This document shows, piece after piece, positions 7,653 to 16,627 of a stretch of DNA of 64,000 bases. This stretch comes from Muribaculaceae bacterium (lineage in GTDB: Bacteria; Bacteroidota; Bacteroidia; Bacteroidales; Muribaculaceae). Position 1 is the first letter of the stretch. Each line of letters begins with the position of its first letter. Both the position numbers and the translations under genes were made by a program. Where the stretch lies: positions 62,001 through 126,000 of the forward strand of contig JAIDXM010000086.1 in the NCBI GenBank assembly GCA_029058745.1. The letters run 5' to 3'. The notes beneath the pieces are model-generated. The model had not been told where the DNA came from and made no database searches. It saw only the letters and a list, made by a program, of their open reading frames with translations.

Positions 7653-9179
7653 TCAAATCTTCTCGCGGTTGATTATCGCCCTTATGGCACGACCGCAATA
7701 TGCGGCTATGTCAGATGCCACCATACCGAACTCTCCGAGTTGGGCGGCGGCCATGTCGCCGGCAAGGCCATGCACATACACGGCTATCGTGGCGGCATGC
7801 TCAGGACGGTAGCCTTGGGCAATAAACGCCGCAATCACTCCCGTCAACACATCTCCGGCTCCGGCAGTGGCCATCCCGGGATTTCCCGTAGAGTTGAAAT
7901 ACACTCTCCCCGTGGGACGCACCGTGGCCGTATAATGCCCTTTCAATACAATGATTATATTGTAGTATTTGGCCATGTCTATAGCCTTCTTGAGACGCTC
8001 CTCAGAATTCGGATGCTCCCCGAACAGACGGTCGAACTCTCCGATATGCGGCGTGATGACAGTATGGGCGGGTAGTATCTCAAGCAATGACGGACGTTTC
8101 GCGATGCAGTTCAAGGCATCCGCATCAAGGACCAACGGCGACTTCACACTCTTCAGGACCGCCTCCAGGGCATCCACAGTGCGGTCGTTGGTGCCAATTC
8201 CCGGACCGATCGCCACTGCCTGATGGCCGTGATGGATGGTCATGTCGGATATATAGTTCTCATTGCGGTCAGGTTCGAACATCGCCTCCGGCACGGATGC
8301 CTGGACAACCTGCATACCCACCTTGGCGCTATGGACTGTCACAAGACCCGCCCCGCTTTTGAGGCATGCCTTGGCCGCCATGACCGCAGCCCCCATCATT
8401 CCTATGCTGCCGGCCATGAGCAGAGCCGACCCATAGTTGCGTTTCCCGGTAAATTTCCGACGGGGGCGCAGCAATGGTCTGACACTTGCGGCCTCCACAA
8501 GCATGAAGTCACAGTTCAGTTCCCTCATCTTGTCTTCATCGAGGTCTATGTCGAGAAGTTTCCACTCCCCTATGACATCCGCATTCTCTTCAAAAAGAAA
8601 CGCAAGACGCGGAGTATGGAACGTCAGGGTCAGATTGGCATGCACCATGTCGCGATGGCTGACATTCTCATTCCATTCCCCGAACAGACCGGAAGGCACA
8701 TCTATCGACACGACATATGCCCCCGAATCATTGATATAGCGGGCAAGCATGACAAAACCTCCCTGAAGTGGCTGTCGCAATCCGGATCCGAAAAGGCCAT
8801 CCACCACAACATCGTTTTCCCCGAGGTATGGAGGTGAGAAATCACGCTTCACTTCCGTGAAGTCGATTCCATCCATCGTGATAAGCTTCTTTCGCTCTTC
8901 ATCGCAGTCATGGCTGAGCTTGCCGACAACATTGAAAAGGAAAACCTCTACTTTCTTGTATCCCTGCTCAAAAAGCATCCTCGCTACAGCAAGAGCGTCG
9001 CCTCCGTTATTTCCCGGACCGGCGACAACCACTATCCTCTGGCTTGGAAGAAAACGGGATATTATCTCACAACTCACGGCACCCGCAGCCCGCTCCATCA
9101 AATCGATGGAGTTGATGTTCTGCGCCTCACACGTGGCGTTGTCTATTTCTCGTATAACGTTAGATGCAAATATCTTCAT
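7653..9179 (-). CDS. nnr: Bifunctional NAD(P)H-hydrate epimerase / ADP-dependent dehydratase
   Basis: Repairs hydrated NAD(P)H: the epimerase interconverts R- and S-NAD(P)HX, and the dehydratase restores NAD(P)H using ADP. The 508-residue protein has the usual two-domain order. The YjeF_N epimerase domain is about 1-215 (VVVAGPGNNGGDALAVARML, DGLFGSGL, SIDVPSGL). The ribokinase-like YjeF_C domain is about 225-505 (GPGIGTNDRT, LDADALN, VITPHIGEF, GNPGMATAGAGDVLTG with the catalytic Asp). It is the first gene of a four-gene operon ending in xseB, with a good promoter at 9365-9395. Confidence 0.96.
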   Translation of the reverse strand: MKIFASNVIREIDNATCEAQNINSIDLMERAAGAVSCEIISRFLPSQRIVVVAGPGNNGGDALAVARMLFEQGYKKVEVFLFNVVGKLSHDCDEERKKLITMDGIDFTEVKRDFSPPYLGENDVVVDGLFGSGLRQPLQGGFVMLARYINDSGAYVVSIDVPSGLFGEWNENVSHRDMVHANLTLTFHTPRLAFLFEENADVIGEWKLLDIDLDEDKMRELNCDFMLVEAASVRPLLRPRRKFTGKRNYGSALLMAGSIGMMGAAVMAAKACLKSGAGLVTVHSAKVGMQVVQASVPEAMFEPDRNENYISDMTIHHGHQAVAIGPGIGTNDRTVDALEAVLKSVKSPLVLDADALNCIAKRPSLLEILPAHTVITPHIGEFDRLFGEHPNSEERLKKAIDMAKYYNIIIVLKGHYTATVRPTGRVYFNSTGNPGMATAGAGDVLTGVIAAFIAQGYRPEHAATIAVYVHGLAGDMAAAQLGEFGMVASDIAAYCGRAIRAIINREKI

Positions 9180-9364
9180 ATGGGTCGATTATTCAAGACG
9201 GCAATGACTGACTGCCACTCAAATCAGCGACATGACATCATCGGCCTGTCTTAGCATCAATATGACAACAAAGATTTGCCAATAATATCTCATACGCCAT
9301 GAATCGCATGTCGCCTCTACGGCCATTGCCTTTGGGAATTCGGAATCACTTCCGTATTGTTTTG

Positions 9365-9395
9365 CAAAATTAACGCTAAATGACTTATTATCCAA
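9365..9395 (-). promoter_or_regulatory. Promoter of the nnr-DUF4831-xseA-xseB operon
   Basis: On the minus strand TTG (9395-9393) is followed after 20 bases by TAATTTTG (9372-9365), matching the Bacteroidetes TTG/TAnnTTTG promoter. The inferred start near 9358 leaves a leader of about 180 bases before nnr. Confidence 0.7.
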
Positions 9396-9398
9396 ATC

Positions 9399-9431
9399 AA
9401 AAACACTCCTGACGTACTATATTTCACGTCA
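9399..9431 (-). terminator. Possible terminator after the aminotransferase gene
   Basis: On the minus strand TGACGT pairs with ACGTCA (9431-9426 with 9415-9410, loop of 10), then GGAGTG and a run of five T residues (9403-9399). The stem is short, so this is a weak call. It lies where the bacillosamine-type operon should end. Confidence 0.35.
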
Positions 9432-9463
9432 TGCAGCAACCCTCCCGCTTCGCGGCATCCCAT

Positions 9464-10729
9464 TCAGGCAATCGACGATTTGATGCATTCCACTATATAG
9501 CGGACATTTTCGTCGCTGACATAAGGGCCTGCCGGAAGGCATATTCCTCTGCGGAACAGTGAATCGCTCACTCCGTTGACATAGGCCGGAGAATCCTTAT
9601 AGACAGGTTGCCTGTGCATCGGTTTCCACAATGGACGGGCCTCGACATTGGCCGAATCGAGCCAAACCCTCAACGCCTCGACATTGGCCGAGGGCTGGCA
9701 GTCGGTGGAAGCGGATGTCGCGGCATGCACCACTCCGGATGCTCCGCCCACAGCCCCTGTCACGACAGCTCCATAAGCCTTGTCTTCTCCCTTGATTCTC
9801 AGCGCAGGGTCAAGAGTGGCCGCGCAAAGCCAGAAATTCGATTCGATTTCCAAGGACGGATTGCAATGCATCTCAATCCCTTCCACATCATCGAGCAATT
9901 CGCAATACAAGGCCTGGACATGACGGTGATGCGAAATATGCTCATCGAGCACCTCCATCTGCCCTCTCCCTATTCCGGCGCAAATATTGCTCATGCGATA
10001 ATTGTAGCCTATCTTCTCATGCTGATAGTAGGGATAACCCTCCCGTGCCTGGGTGGCATAGAACAGCATCTCGTCCTTGGCTTCCTTGCCGGAACATATC
10101 AACGCGCCGCCTCCCGATGTAGTTATCATCTTGTTGCCATTGAAACTTAATACGCCGTATCTGCCGAACGTCCCGAGCACCTGACCTCCGAAACGGGAAC
10201 CGAATCCCTCCGCGGCATCCTCTATCACAGGAATTCCATATCTGTCGGCAACATCCATTATCCTGTCGATACGGTAAGGCATCCCATAGAGTGCCACCGG
10301 AATTATGGCCTTGGGTTTCCGGCCTGTCACTGCAATACGGTCGCGTATGGCCTCCTCAAGAAGTTCCGGATCCATATTCCAGGTCTCCTTCTCCGAATCC
10401 ACAAACACGGGCACAGCCCCGAGATATGTCACCGGATGACTTGACGCACAGAACGTGAACGACTGCACAATAACCTCATCGCCAAGCCCGACTCCACACC
10501 CTATCAAGGCAAGATGTACAGCGGCCGTCCCGGAACTCAGGCATGCCACCCTCCGGTCGAGCGGCGCGGCACCTGGACGTCCGTTCACGAATCGCTCGAG
10601 GTCTTCCTCGAATCCGTTGACGTTCGGCCCCATCGGCACCACCCAATTACTGTCGAATGCCTCCCTTATATAATCCATCTCCCTGCCTCCCATATGGGCA
10701 AGACAGAGATAAATACGCTCTTTCCTCAT
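9464..10729 (-). CDS. DegT/DnrJ/EryC1 PLP aminotransferase, PglE-like
   Basis: Probable UDP-4-amino-4,6-dideoxy-GlcNAc transaminase acting on the 4-keto sugar made by the PglF-like enzyme. The chosen start is MRKERIYLCLAHMGG (421 residues), whose ATG overlaps the upstream stop by one base (TGATG). A longer start at 10765 would run into the previous gene. The PLP lysine is K200 (LSFNGNKMITTSGGG), and other family motifs are SSGTAAVHLAL and IEDAAEGFGS. Family members continue with a VEARPLWKPMH-like motif, present here. Just before it is an unusual insertion of about 35-40 small residues (GAVVTGAVGGAS, TSASTDCQPS), and a segment SANVEA occurs twice 12 codons apart. The insertion may or may not affect activity. 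Confidence 0.85.
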   Translation of the reverse strand: MRKERIYLCLAHMGGREMDYIREAFDSNWVVPMGPNVNGFEEDLERFVNGRPGAAPLDRRVACLSSGTAAVHLALIGCGVGLGDEVIVQSFTFCASSHPVTYLGAVPVFVDSEKETWNMDPELLEEAIRDRIAVTGRKPKAIIPVALYGMPYRIDRIMDVADRYGIPVIEDAAEGFGSRFGGQVLGTFGRYGVLSFNGNKMITTSGGGALICSGKEAKDEMLFYATQAREGYPYYQHEKIGYNYRMSNICAGIGRGQMEVLDEHISHHRHVQALYCELLDDVEGIEMHCNPSLEIESNFWLCAATLDPALRIKGEDKAYGAVVTGAVGGASGVVHAATSASTDCQPSANVEALRVWLDSANVEARPLWKPMHRQPVYKDSPAYVNGVSDSLFRRGICLPAGPYVSDENVRYIVECIKSSIA

Positions 10730-11352
10730 CACTTGGATTTTGATATGTTTTCCTTTATCCGGCAAGGATTGCCGTATGCTGTCACTCCATCGGGTATATC
10801 ATTCACAACCACCGACCCGGCTCCTATCATGCAGTTCTTACCGATTCTTATCCCCTGCCTAACCACCGACCCGGCTCCTATCCACGACCCTTCCCCTATC
10901 TCAACTCCTCCGCAGACCGTGGCTCCGGAAGCCACATGCACGTAATCTCCCAGACGGACATCATGCTCCACGACCGAACGGGTGTTGACAATGCAGTGCC
11001 TCCCTATGCGGGCATCCGGCTGGACTATCGCGCCCGCACAAACCACACTGCCCTCTCCTATCACGACTCCGGGCGCCACTATCGCGTGAGGATGAACAGC
11101 CGTAAAAAATGACTCCACCGCGACACTTTCAGCAATCCGTCTCCTTATCCCGCAATTACCTATGGTGACAATAAGCGGGCCGGATGTCTGCGCTGTCCTC
11201 ACCACGGGGATACCTCGGTAAGAGTCACAACGCGGATTATCATCAACGATACACTCCACCTCAACACCCCGGCTTCTGAGAATCTCCACCACTACCTTAC
11301 AGTGGCCGCCTCCGCCGTAAAGAGTCACCTTTTCACTGTCGCTCTTTCCCAT
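10729..11352 (-). CDS. Left-handed beta-helix sugar O/N-acetyltransferase, PglD/NeuD-like
   Basis: A 207-residue protein from the ATG at 11352 (MGKSDSEKVTLYGGGGHCK); a TTG at 11370 would overlap the upstream stop and is less likely. The N-terminal Rossmann-like part has the PglD-type YGGGGHCKVVVEIL for sugar nucleotide binding. The C-terminal half is a hexapeptide-repeat beta-helix (IGEGSWIGAGSVVRQGIRIG, IGAGSVVVNDIPDG), with HP-AIVAPG and VVEHDVRLGDYVH before it. In the PglF-E-D route this enzyme acetylates the C4 amine using acetyl-CoA to give UDP-diNAc-bacillosamine. The hexapeptide repeats show at DNA level as a near-identical 22-base duplication (10807-10828, 10860-10881). The gene is coupled on both sides. 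Confidence 0.85.
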   Translation of the reverse strand: MGKSDSEKVTLYGGGGHCKVVVEILRSRGVEVECIVDDNPRCDSYRGIPVVRTAQTSGPLIVTIGNCGIRRRIAESVAVESFFTAVHPHAIVAPGVVIGEGSVVCAGAIVQPDARIGRHCIVNTRSVVEHDVRLGDYVHVASGATVCGGVEIGEGSWIGAGSVVRQGIRIGKNCMIGAGSVVVNDIPDGVTAYGNPCRIKENISKSK

Positions 11353-11366
11353 TTCACAATCATTTA

Positions 11367-11981
11367 TCAATTGGTTCCGTCAAACGGCTCTACAGTTGCC
11401 TGTCCTTCCGCTGATATCCCCTCCCGTTTTACAACCTTCATCACTGTCATCAACAATATCCGCATATCAAGGGAAAATGACATATGGTCAACATACCAGA
11501 CATCATATTCAAACTTGCTTTTCCACGAAATTGCGTTACGGCCATGCACCTGGGCCCATCCTGTCACTCCCGGACGGACATCATGACGCCGCGACTGCTC
11601 GACTGTGTAAAGAGGAAGATAAGAAGTCAACAGCGGACGTGGCCCTATCAGGCTCATATCTCCCTTGAGCACGTTCCACAATTGGGGAAGCTCATCGATA
11701 GAGGTTGACCTCACGAAACGCCCTACCCTGGTAAGACGTTCCGAATCAGGCAAAAGGTTGCCATCGCTGTCCCGCTTGTCGTTCATGGTCTTGAACTTGA
11801 CCACCTTAAATATCCTGCCTTTCAGTCCGGGACGCTCCTGAAAAAAAAAGACACCCGCACCTTTATTGGCAAAATGCAGCCACAAGGAAACCACACCTAA
11901 AACCGGAGAAAGAGCCAACAGACCTATCCCCGCCGCCGCCATATCGGCGATACGCTTGAAAAAACAGCCGTACAGTCTCAT
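11367..11981 (-). CDS. Initiating sugar-1-phosphate transferase, PglC/WcaJ-type
   Basis: Monotopic phosphoglycosyltransferase that moves a sugar-1-phosphate from UDP-sugar to undecaprenyl phosphate at the cytoplasmic face. The 204-residue length fits the minimal PglC-type catalytic domain (PF02397) rather than the large WcaJ/WbaP forms. An N-terminal hydrophobic hairpin (ADMAAAGIGLLALSPVLG) precedes the signatures FKVVKFKTMND, STSIDELPQLWNVLKGDMS and IGPRPLL. The start ATG at 11981 is preferred over a GTG at 11984. It is the only initiating transferase in the window, so it may start the repeat unit of the polysaccharide locus at 15-31 kb as well as, or instead of, a protein glycan. Confidence 0.88.
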   Translation of the reverse strand: MRLYGCFFKRIADMAAAGIGLLALSPVLGVVSLWLHFANKGAGVFFFQERPGLKGRIFKVVKFKTMNDKRDSDGNLLPDSERLTRVGRFVRSTSIDELPQLWNVLKGDMSLIGPRPLLTSYLPLYTVEQSRRHDVRPGVTGWAQVHGRNAISWKSKFEYDVWYVDHMSFSLDMRILLMTVMKVVKREGISAEGQATVEPFDGTN

Positions 11982-12024
11982 CACCTCTGCGTTACCCTTA
12001 GTTTATAAATCATCCCGGACACTG

Positions 12025-13938
12025 TCAGCACGACCTGTCGAGCGCCTCATATTTCGACTGATGGCTCTTGAACTCCGGCACTATACGCTTCATCTTGGCC
12101 ACAATCCCCATATCGTCCATCGTGGCGGCACATTCTATGAGTTCATCTATGGCTCGCGACACCTCGTCAAACCCATATTCCCTCACTTTGGCTATCTTTA
12201 TCTTGGGATGGAATGTGGGGAGTGTGGTCTCATCGCTTGTGAGCACCTCCTCATAGAGTTTCTCACCGTCCCTCAGGCCGGTGAACCTTATCTCCACATC
12301 CTTTGCCCCGCTCAACCTTATCATGCGTTGCGCGAGTTCAACAATTTTCACCGGCTGTCCCATGTCGAACACAAATATCTCACCCCCTTTTCCCATAGTG
12401 CCTGCCTCTATCACAAGTTTGCAGGCCTCCGGAATCAGCATGAAATACCTTATTATATCGGGATGTGTCACCGTCACAGGCCCACCGTTCCTTATCTGCT
12501 CCTGAAAAAGGGGTATGACCGAACCGTTGGACCCAAGAACATTCCCGAACCTTGTGGTCACGAACTGAGTGCCACCTTCAACCGCCCCGTCTTTTATAGC
12601 CCTGTCGAGACTCTGTACGTAAATCTCGCAGATACGTTTCGAACACCCCATCACGTTGGTGGGATTAACGGCCTTGTCCGTAGATACCATAACAAACTTC
12701 TTTGTGGAATACTTAACGGCAAGGTCGGCTATTATCTTTGTCCCTTTTATGTTATTGACTACACTTTCATATGGATTGTCTTCCATCATCGGCACATGCT
12801 TATAGGCCGCCGCATGAAACACATATTCCGGTCTGTACATCCTGAAAAGACGTTCCATGTATATATCGTCAGCGATATTGCCCACTATCGTCTCCGCCGC
12901 GATTTCCGGACACGTGCGGCGCAGCATAAGCCGTATATCATGCATCGGAGTCTCCGCCTGGTCGATTAGCACCATGCGCGATGGTTTGAAACGGGCAATC
13001 TGACCCACCATCTCCGACCCTATGCTCCCGGCCGCACCGGTAATCATCACCGTATGGCCTTCGATAAGCTCGCTTGCCGACTGAAGGTCTATACATATTT
13101 TCTCTCGCGGCAGAAGGTCCTCTACATTAATCGGATGAAGGTCACTGATGTTAAAGCCATTACCTCTGTTCCATTCCCTGGCGTCTGGCATCACAAGAAC
13201 CTTTACTCCGGAATCCGCGAGCACATCCACAATCCGCTCGTTCGCCCTAAGCGCATTCATAAACTGGGGGGGCACCACAAGAGTCTTCGACCCCTCCTTG
13301 AGCATATTATCCGGCAATGTCTCGTCGAAACTATACACCTTCATACCCATTAGCCTACGGCGTGTCAGCCCGACGCTCTCCGTGACGAATCCGCACACCT
13401 CAAAACGGGAACTCTCTGACGAATTTATGTTCTTGGCCAACGCGACACCTTCGTTGATTCCGAAAATGAATGTCCTGGTACGGTTGGCCGGATGGCTGAA
13501 CTTCTCATAGAGCGTCTTGACCCATACCCTCGCCATGGTCATACACACCACGACCACCAACGCCATCAATACAATCTCAAGTATTCCGAACACAAGCACG
13601 GCCCCGGCCATTGACGCGGCAAACTGGAATATGAATATAAGAGCCAACGCCACAAGCACCGCCTCGCTTACTCTCATGAGGTCACGGAACGACGAGTAAC
13701 GTATCACCCCGTCATAGGTATGGAACACGCGGAACGATATGACATAGCAAATCAGGAACACACACAAAGTGCACGACAGCGATGAAAAAACAGTCATCGT
13801 CTCATTCACTCCATGCATGGCCATATATATGCTGAAGCCGGCAAGCATCACTATAATACAATCAAGAAGGAGGATGCCCCAGTACGGAAGAGCAGCCTTC
13901 GAGAAATACCATTTCGCCAGACTTTTTATAGACTTCAT
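12025..13938 (-). CDS. Membrane-bound nucleoside-diphosphate-sugar 4,6-dehydratase, PglF/CapD family
   Basis: A 637-residue inner-membrane enzyme, first gene of the four-gene minus-strand operon. Four transmembrane segments occupy roughly residues 15-130. A CoA-binding-like Rossmann segment follows (about 145-265), then an extended SDR domain (about 285-600) with VMITGAAGSIGSEM as NAD site. The catalytic stretch reads STDKAVNPTNVMGCSKR: the TDK plus MGxxK form characteristic of the PglF/FlaA1/CapD group, which lacks the usual YxxxK tyrosine. In the bacillosamine route it turns UDP-GlcNAc into the 4-keto-6-deoxy sugar used by the PglE-like transaminase. CapD-type roles in other amino sugars cannot be excluded from sequence alone. 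Confidence 0.9.
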   Translation of the reverse strand: MKSIKSLAKWYFSKAALPYWGILLLDCIIVMLAGFSIYMAMHGVNETMTVFSSLSCTLCVFLICYVISFRVFHTYDGVIRYSSFRDLMRVSEAVLVALALIFIFQFAASMAGAVLVFGILEIVLMALVVVVCMTMARVWVKTLYEKFSHPANRTRTFIFGINEGVALAKNINSSESSRFEVCGFVTESVGLTRRRLMGMKVYSFDETLPDNMLKEGSKTLVVPPQFMNALRANERIVDVLADSGVKVLVMPDAREWNRGNGFNISDLHPINVEDLLPREKICIDLQSASELIEGHTVMITGAAGSIGSEMVGQIARFKPSRMVLIDQAETPMHDIRLMLRRTCPEIAAETIVGNIADDIYMERLFRMYRPEYVFHAAAYKHVPMMEDNPYESVVNNIKGTKIIADLAVKYSTKKFVMVSTDKAVNPTNVMGCSKRICEIYVQSLDRAIKDGAVEGGTQFVTTRFGNVLGSNGSVIPLFQEQIRNGGPVTVTHPDIIRYFMLIPEACKLVIEAGTMGKGGEIFVFDMGQPVKIVELAQRMIRLSGAKDVEIRFTGLRDGEKLYEEVLTSDETTLPTFHPKIKIAKVREYGFDEVSRAIDELIECAATMDDMGIVAKMKRIVPEFKSHQSKYEALDRSC

Positions 13939-14187
13939 AAATCACACAATTCTAAAATCCTCTTTTGGGTCAATTATAATGTACGTGTGGCAAATTCAGC
14001 ACACTCGGGAAAAAGGAGAACATGCCATAATCTTAATGTCATATTCAAAGACCCCTATTCCTATTACAAACGCACCCGACACCTCTTTTAGTATCACAAT
14101 GATTCGACGAATGACATGCCGACACCATTATTTCCATAATCCTTAAACTAATATGCCATCGAAAGCACTTTTATAATGCATGGAATT

Positions 14188-14217
14188 TTGTCATAACAAT
14201 CATTTTTTGTATTTTTG
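14188..14217 (+). promoter_or_regulatory. Promoter of class II aldolase gene
   Basis: TTG (14188-14190) and TATTTTTG (14210-14217) are 19 bases apart, matching the Bacteroidetes promoter. The inferred start near 14224 leaves about 33 bases before the ATG at 14257. The rest of the 13939-14256 gap shows no gene; a promoter for the divergent PglF-like gene could not be identified. Confidence 0.75.
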
Positions 14218-14256
14218 CATCAAAATGCGCACAGCGCACAAAAGTTTAGACAAATC

Positions 14257-15258
14257 ATGGTAGATTACAAAAAACTTGGCCTTGTAAACACAAAAGAGAT
14301 GTTTGCCAAGGCAGTGCATGGCGGTTATGCCATCCCCGCTTTCAACTTCAACAACATGGAGCAGCTCCAGGCTATCATCAAAGCCGCTGCCGACACTAAA
14401 TCCCCGGTCATCCTCCAGGTTTCAAAAGGCGCCCGCAACTACGCCAACCCTATCCTTCTCCGCTACATGGCGCAGGGGGCTGTGGAGTATGCGAAATCTC
14501 TCGGCTGGGAAAAGCCCGAAATCGTGCTCCATCTCGACCACGGCGACTCTTTTGAGCTCTGCAAGGACTGCATCGACAACGGCTTCTCTTCAGTGATGAT
14601 CGACGGCAGCCACCTCCCCTACGAGGAGAACGTGGCCCTCACAAAGAAAGTCGTGGAATATGCCCACCAGCACGACGTGACCGTGGAAGGTGAGCTCGGC
14701 GTGCTCGCCGGCGTGGAAGACGAGGTAAGCTCTGACCACCACACCTACACCAACCCCGAAGAGGTAATCGATTTCGTGACCCGCACCGGATGCGACAGCC
14801 TCGCAATCTCTATCGGCACATCACACGGAGCTTACAAGTTCACTCCCGAACAGTGTACCCGCGACCCGAAAACCGGTCTTCTCGTTCCGCCGCCGCTCGC
14901 ATTCGACGTGCTTGAAGGCGTTGAGGCGAAACTCCCCGACTTCCCAATCGTGCTCCACGGCTCTTCTTCCGTGCCCCAGGAATACGTGAAAATCATCAAC
15001 GAGAACGGTGGCAAGCTCCCCGACGCTATCGGCATCCCCGAGGAACAGCTCCGCAAGGCCGCCAAGATGGACGTATGCAAAATCAACATCGACTCCGACA
15101 GCCGTCTCGCAATGACCGCCGCTGTGCGCAAGGTATTCGCTGAGAAACCCGCAGAGTTCGACCCCCGCAAATATCTCGGCCCGGCCCGCGATGAAATGGA
15201 GAAACTCTACAAGCACAAAATCATCAACGTGCTCGGCTCCGACGGCAAGGCTGAATAA
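14257..15258 (+). CDS. fba: Fructose-bisphosphate aldolase, class II
   Basis: Zinc-dependent aldolase of glycolysis and gluconeogenesis, cleaving fructose-1,6-bisphosphate to DHAP and glyceraldehyde-3-phosphate. The start is taken at 14257 (MVDYKKLGLVNTKEM), giving 333 residues; the frame is open further upstream but would run into the promoter. Zinc and catalytic motifs are visible: HLDHGDSFELCKDCI, GFSSVMIDGSHLPYEEN, VEGELGVLAGVEDEV and LHGSSSVPQEYV. Codon use is strongly biased to C-ending codons, as expected of a highly expressed gene. It stands alone between its own promoter and terminator. A class III fructose bisphosphatase (32488-34497) in the same window performs the next gluconeogenic step. 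Confidence 0.97.
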   Translation: MVDYKKLGLVNTKEMFAKAVHGGYAIPAFNFNNMEQLQAIIKAAADTKSPVILQVSKGARNYANPILLRYMAQGAVEYAKSLGWEKPEIVLHLDHGDSFELCKDCIDNGFSSVMIDGSHLPYEENVALTKKVVEYAHQHDVTVEGELGVLAGVEDEVSSDHHTYTNPEEVIDFVTRTGCDSLAISIGTSHGAYKFTPEQCTRDPKTGLLVPPPLAFDVLEGVEAKLPDFPIVLHGSSSVPQEYVKIINENGGKLPDAIGIPEEQLRKAAKMDVCKINIDSDSRLAMTAAVRKVFAEKPAEFDPRKYLGPARDEMEKLYKHKIINVLGSDGKAE

Positions 15259-15303
15259 TCGCCATCCCGGATTCTCCATCCGGAGAATCTCTTACGAGAC
15301 TCC

Positions 15304-15338
15304 AAAGAGGTGTCTGCCATTGCAGACACCTCTTTTTT
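15304..15338 (+). terminator. Intrinsic terminator of fba
   Basis: A perfect 14-bp stem (15304-15317 with 15322-15335, loop CATT) carries its T run at 15333-15338. This is a textbook terminator 45 bases after the fba stop. Confidence 0.9.
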
Positions 15339-15386
15339 CAGCCTCAAAATCCCAATATTATGATATAACAATACGTTTATTAAGGT

Positions 15387-16625
15387 ATGCGAGCAATAAA
15401 CACCATCATCTGGAGCGGAATATCTATTTTCGGGCAATCAGGGATTGCATTCCTTTCCACCATCATATTGGCACGTATGCTTACTCCCGACGACTTTGGA
15501 CTCATCGGGATTGTAACACTATTCATAGCATTCTCCCAGATGATGGTCGATTCCGAAATGGGAGGGGCGCTTCTAAAGAAAAAGACCGTTGACAACACGG
15601 ATTACTCCACTCTCTTCTATTACAATCTTGCCGCGAGCCTTGTGCTCTATGTCATTCTCTATGCCTCAGCACCTCTTATCGCAGACTTTTACGACAGACA
15701 GGAACTTACCGACATCATAAGGATAATCAGCTTCACTATAATAATACACGCTTTCAGGGTGGTGCAACGCATCATGATATTCCGGTCGCTGAACTTCAAG
15801 GCTTACGCGCTTATCAACATGGCCAGCGGAATCATATCTCTCGCAGCCGCTCTATGGATTGCAAAAGCCGGATACGGATACTGGGCGCTCGTATGGCAAC
15901 AGATAGTCCTGGCATTCGCAAATGTGGTTTTCCTACAGCTCTACAACAGGTTTATACCATCTCTCTGTTTCTCAAAAGAATCGTTCCGCTATCAGTTCTC
16001 TTTTGGAATCTCCCTTCTCGGAGCCGACACTGTCAAGACCATAGCGAATAACATCTCCACCAATATTATAGGCAAGATATCATCTCTTGATTTCACCGGC
16101 TGCTATTCACAGGCGAGCAGAGTGTCCGGATTCTGCCAGACATTCCTCACCGGACTTATGGACCAGACCATCTTCCCGATGATGGTAAAGATTGATGATA
16201 TGACACGTCTGAAATCCATATATCACAAAACCCTCATATACATGACCCTCTCCTTATCTGTGGTCACGGTCTTGTTCGTGACACTGGCCACTCCTATTAT
16301 ACATTATCTTTTAGGTGAGGAATGGATACAAGCTTCCGGAATCTTCCAGATTCTTTCCCTCACAATACTTCCAGCATCCGTACAGGTATTATGCAGAAAT
16401 ATAATCAAAACACTCGGGGATACAAAAAGAGTCCTGTATCTGGAAACAATAAAGTCTTCAATTTTGATATCTTTCCTTCTGGCGGCTTCTTTGGCCGGGA
16501 ATTATTATGTGGTATGGTCGCTTGCAGTCTCTCAGACTGTTTGCTGCTTCATATGGCTTTACGAGACTGAGGCACGTCTAAACATACGCATTCGTATGCA
16601 AGCTGACACTCTAATAAACCGATAA
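15387..16625 (+). CDS. Polysaccharide repeat-unit flippase, Wzx-type
   Basis: A 412-residue multi-pass membrane protein of the oligosaccharide flippase group (PF13440/PF01943 type). The N-terminus reads MRAINTIIWSGISIFGQSG, followed by LARMLTPDDFGLIGIV, the usual first-helix signature. About ten to twelve hydrophobic segments are spread over the length. It would move undecaprenyl-pyrophosphate-linked repeat units to the periplasmic side. It is somewhat shorter than the common 470-500 residues, with a basic C-terminal tail. It opens the plus-strand glycan arm; the polymerase gene follows after two bases. The stretch from here to 23.7 kb is visibly more AT-rich than the housekeeping regions. 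Confidence 0.88.
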   Translation: MRAINTIIWSGISIFGQSGIAFLSTIILARMLTPDDFGLIGIVTLFIAFSQMMVDSEMGGALLKKKTVDNTDYSTLFYYNLAASLVLYVILYASAPLIADFYDRQELTDIIRIISFTIIIHAFRVVQRIMIFRSLNFKAYALINMASGIISLAAALWIAKAGYGYWALVWQQIVLAFANVVFLQLYNRFIPSLCFSKESFRYQFSFGISLLGADTVKTIANNISTNIIGKISSLDFTGCYSQASRVSGFCQTFLTGLMDQTIFPMMVKIDDMTRLKSIYHKTLIYMTLSLSVVTVLFVTLATPIIHYLLGEEWIQASGIFQILSLTILPASVQVLCRNIIKTLGDTKRVLYLETIKSSILISFLLAASLAGNYYVVWSLAVSQTVCCFIWLYETEARLNIRIRMQADTLINR

Positions 16626-16627
16626 CA

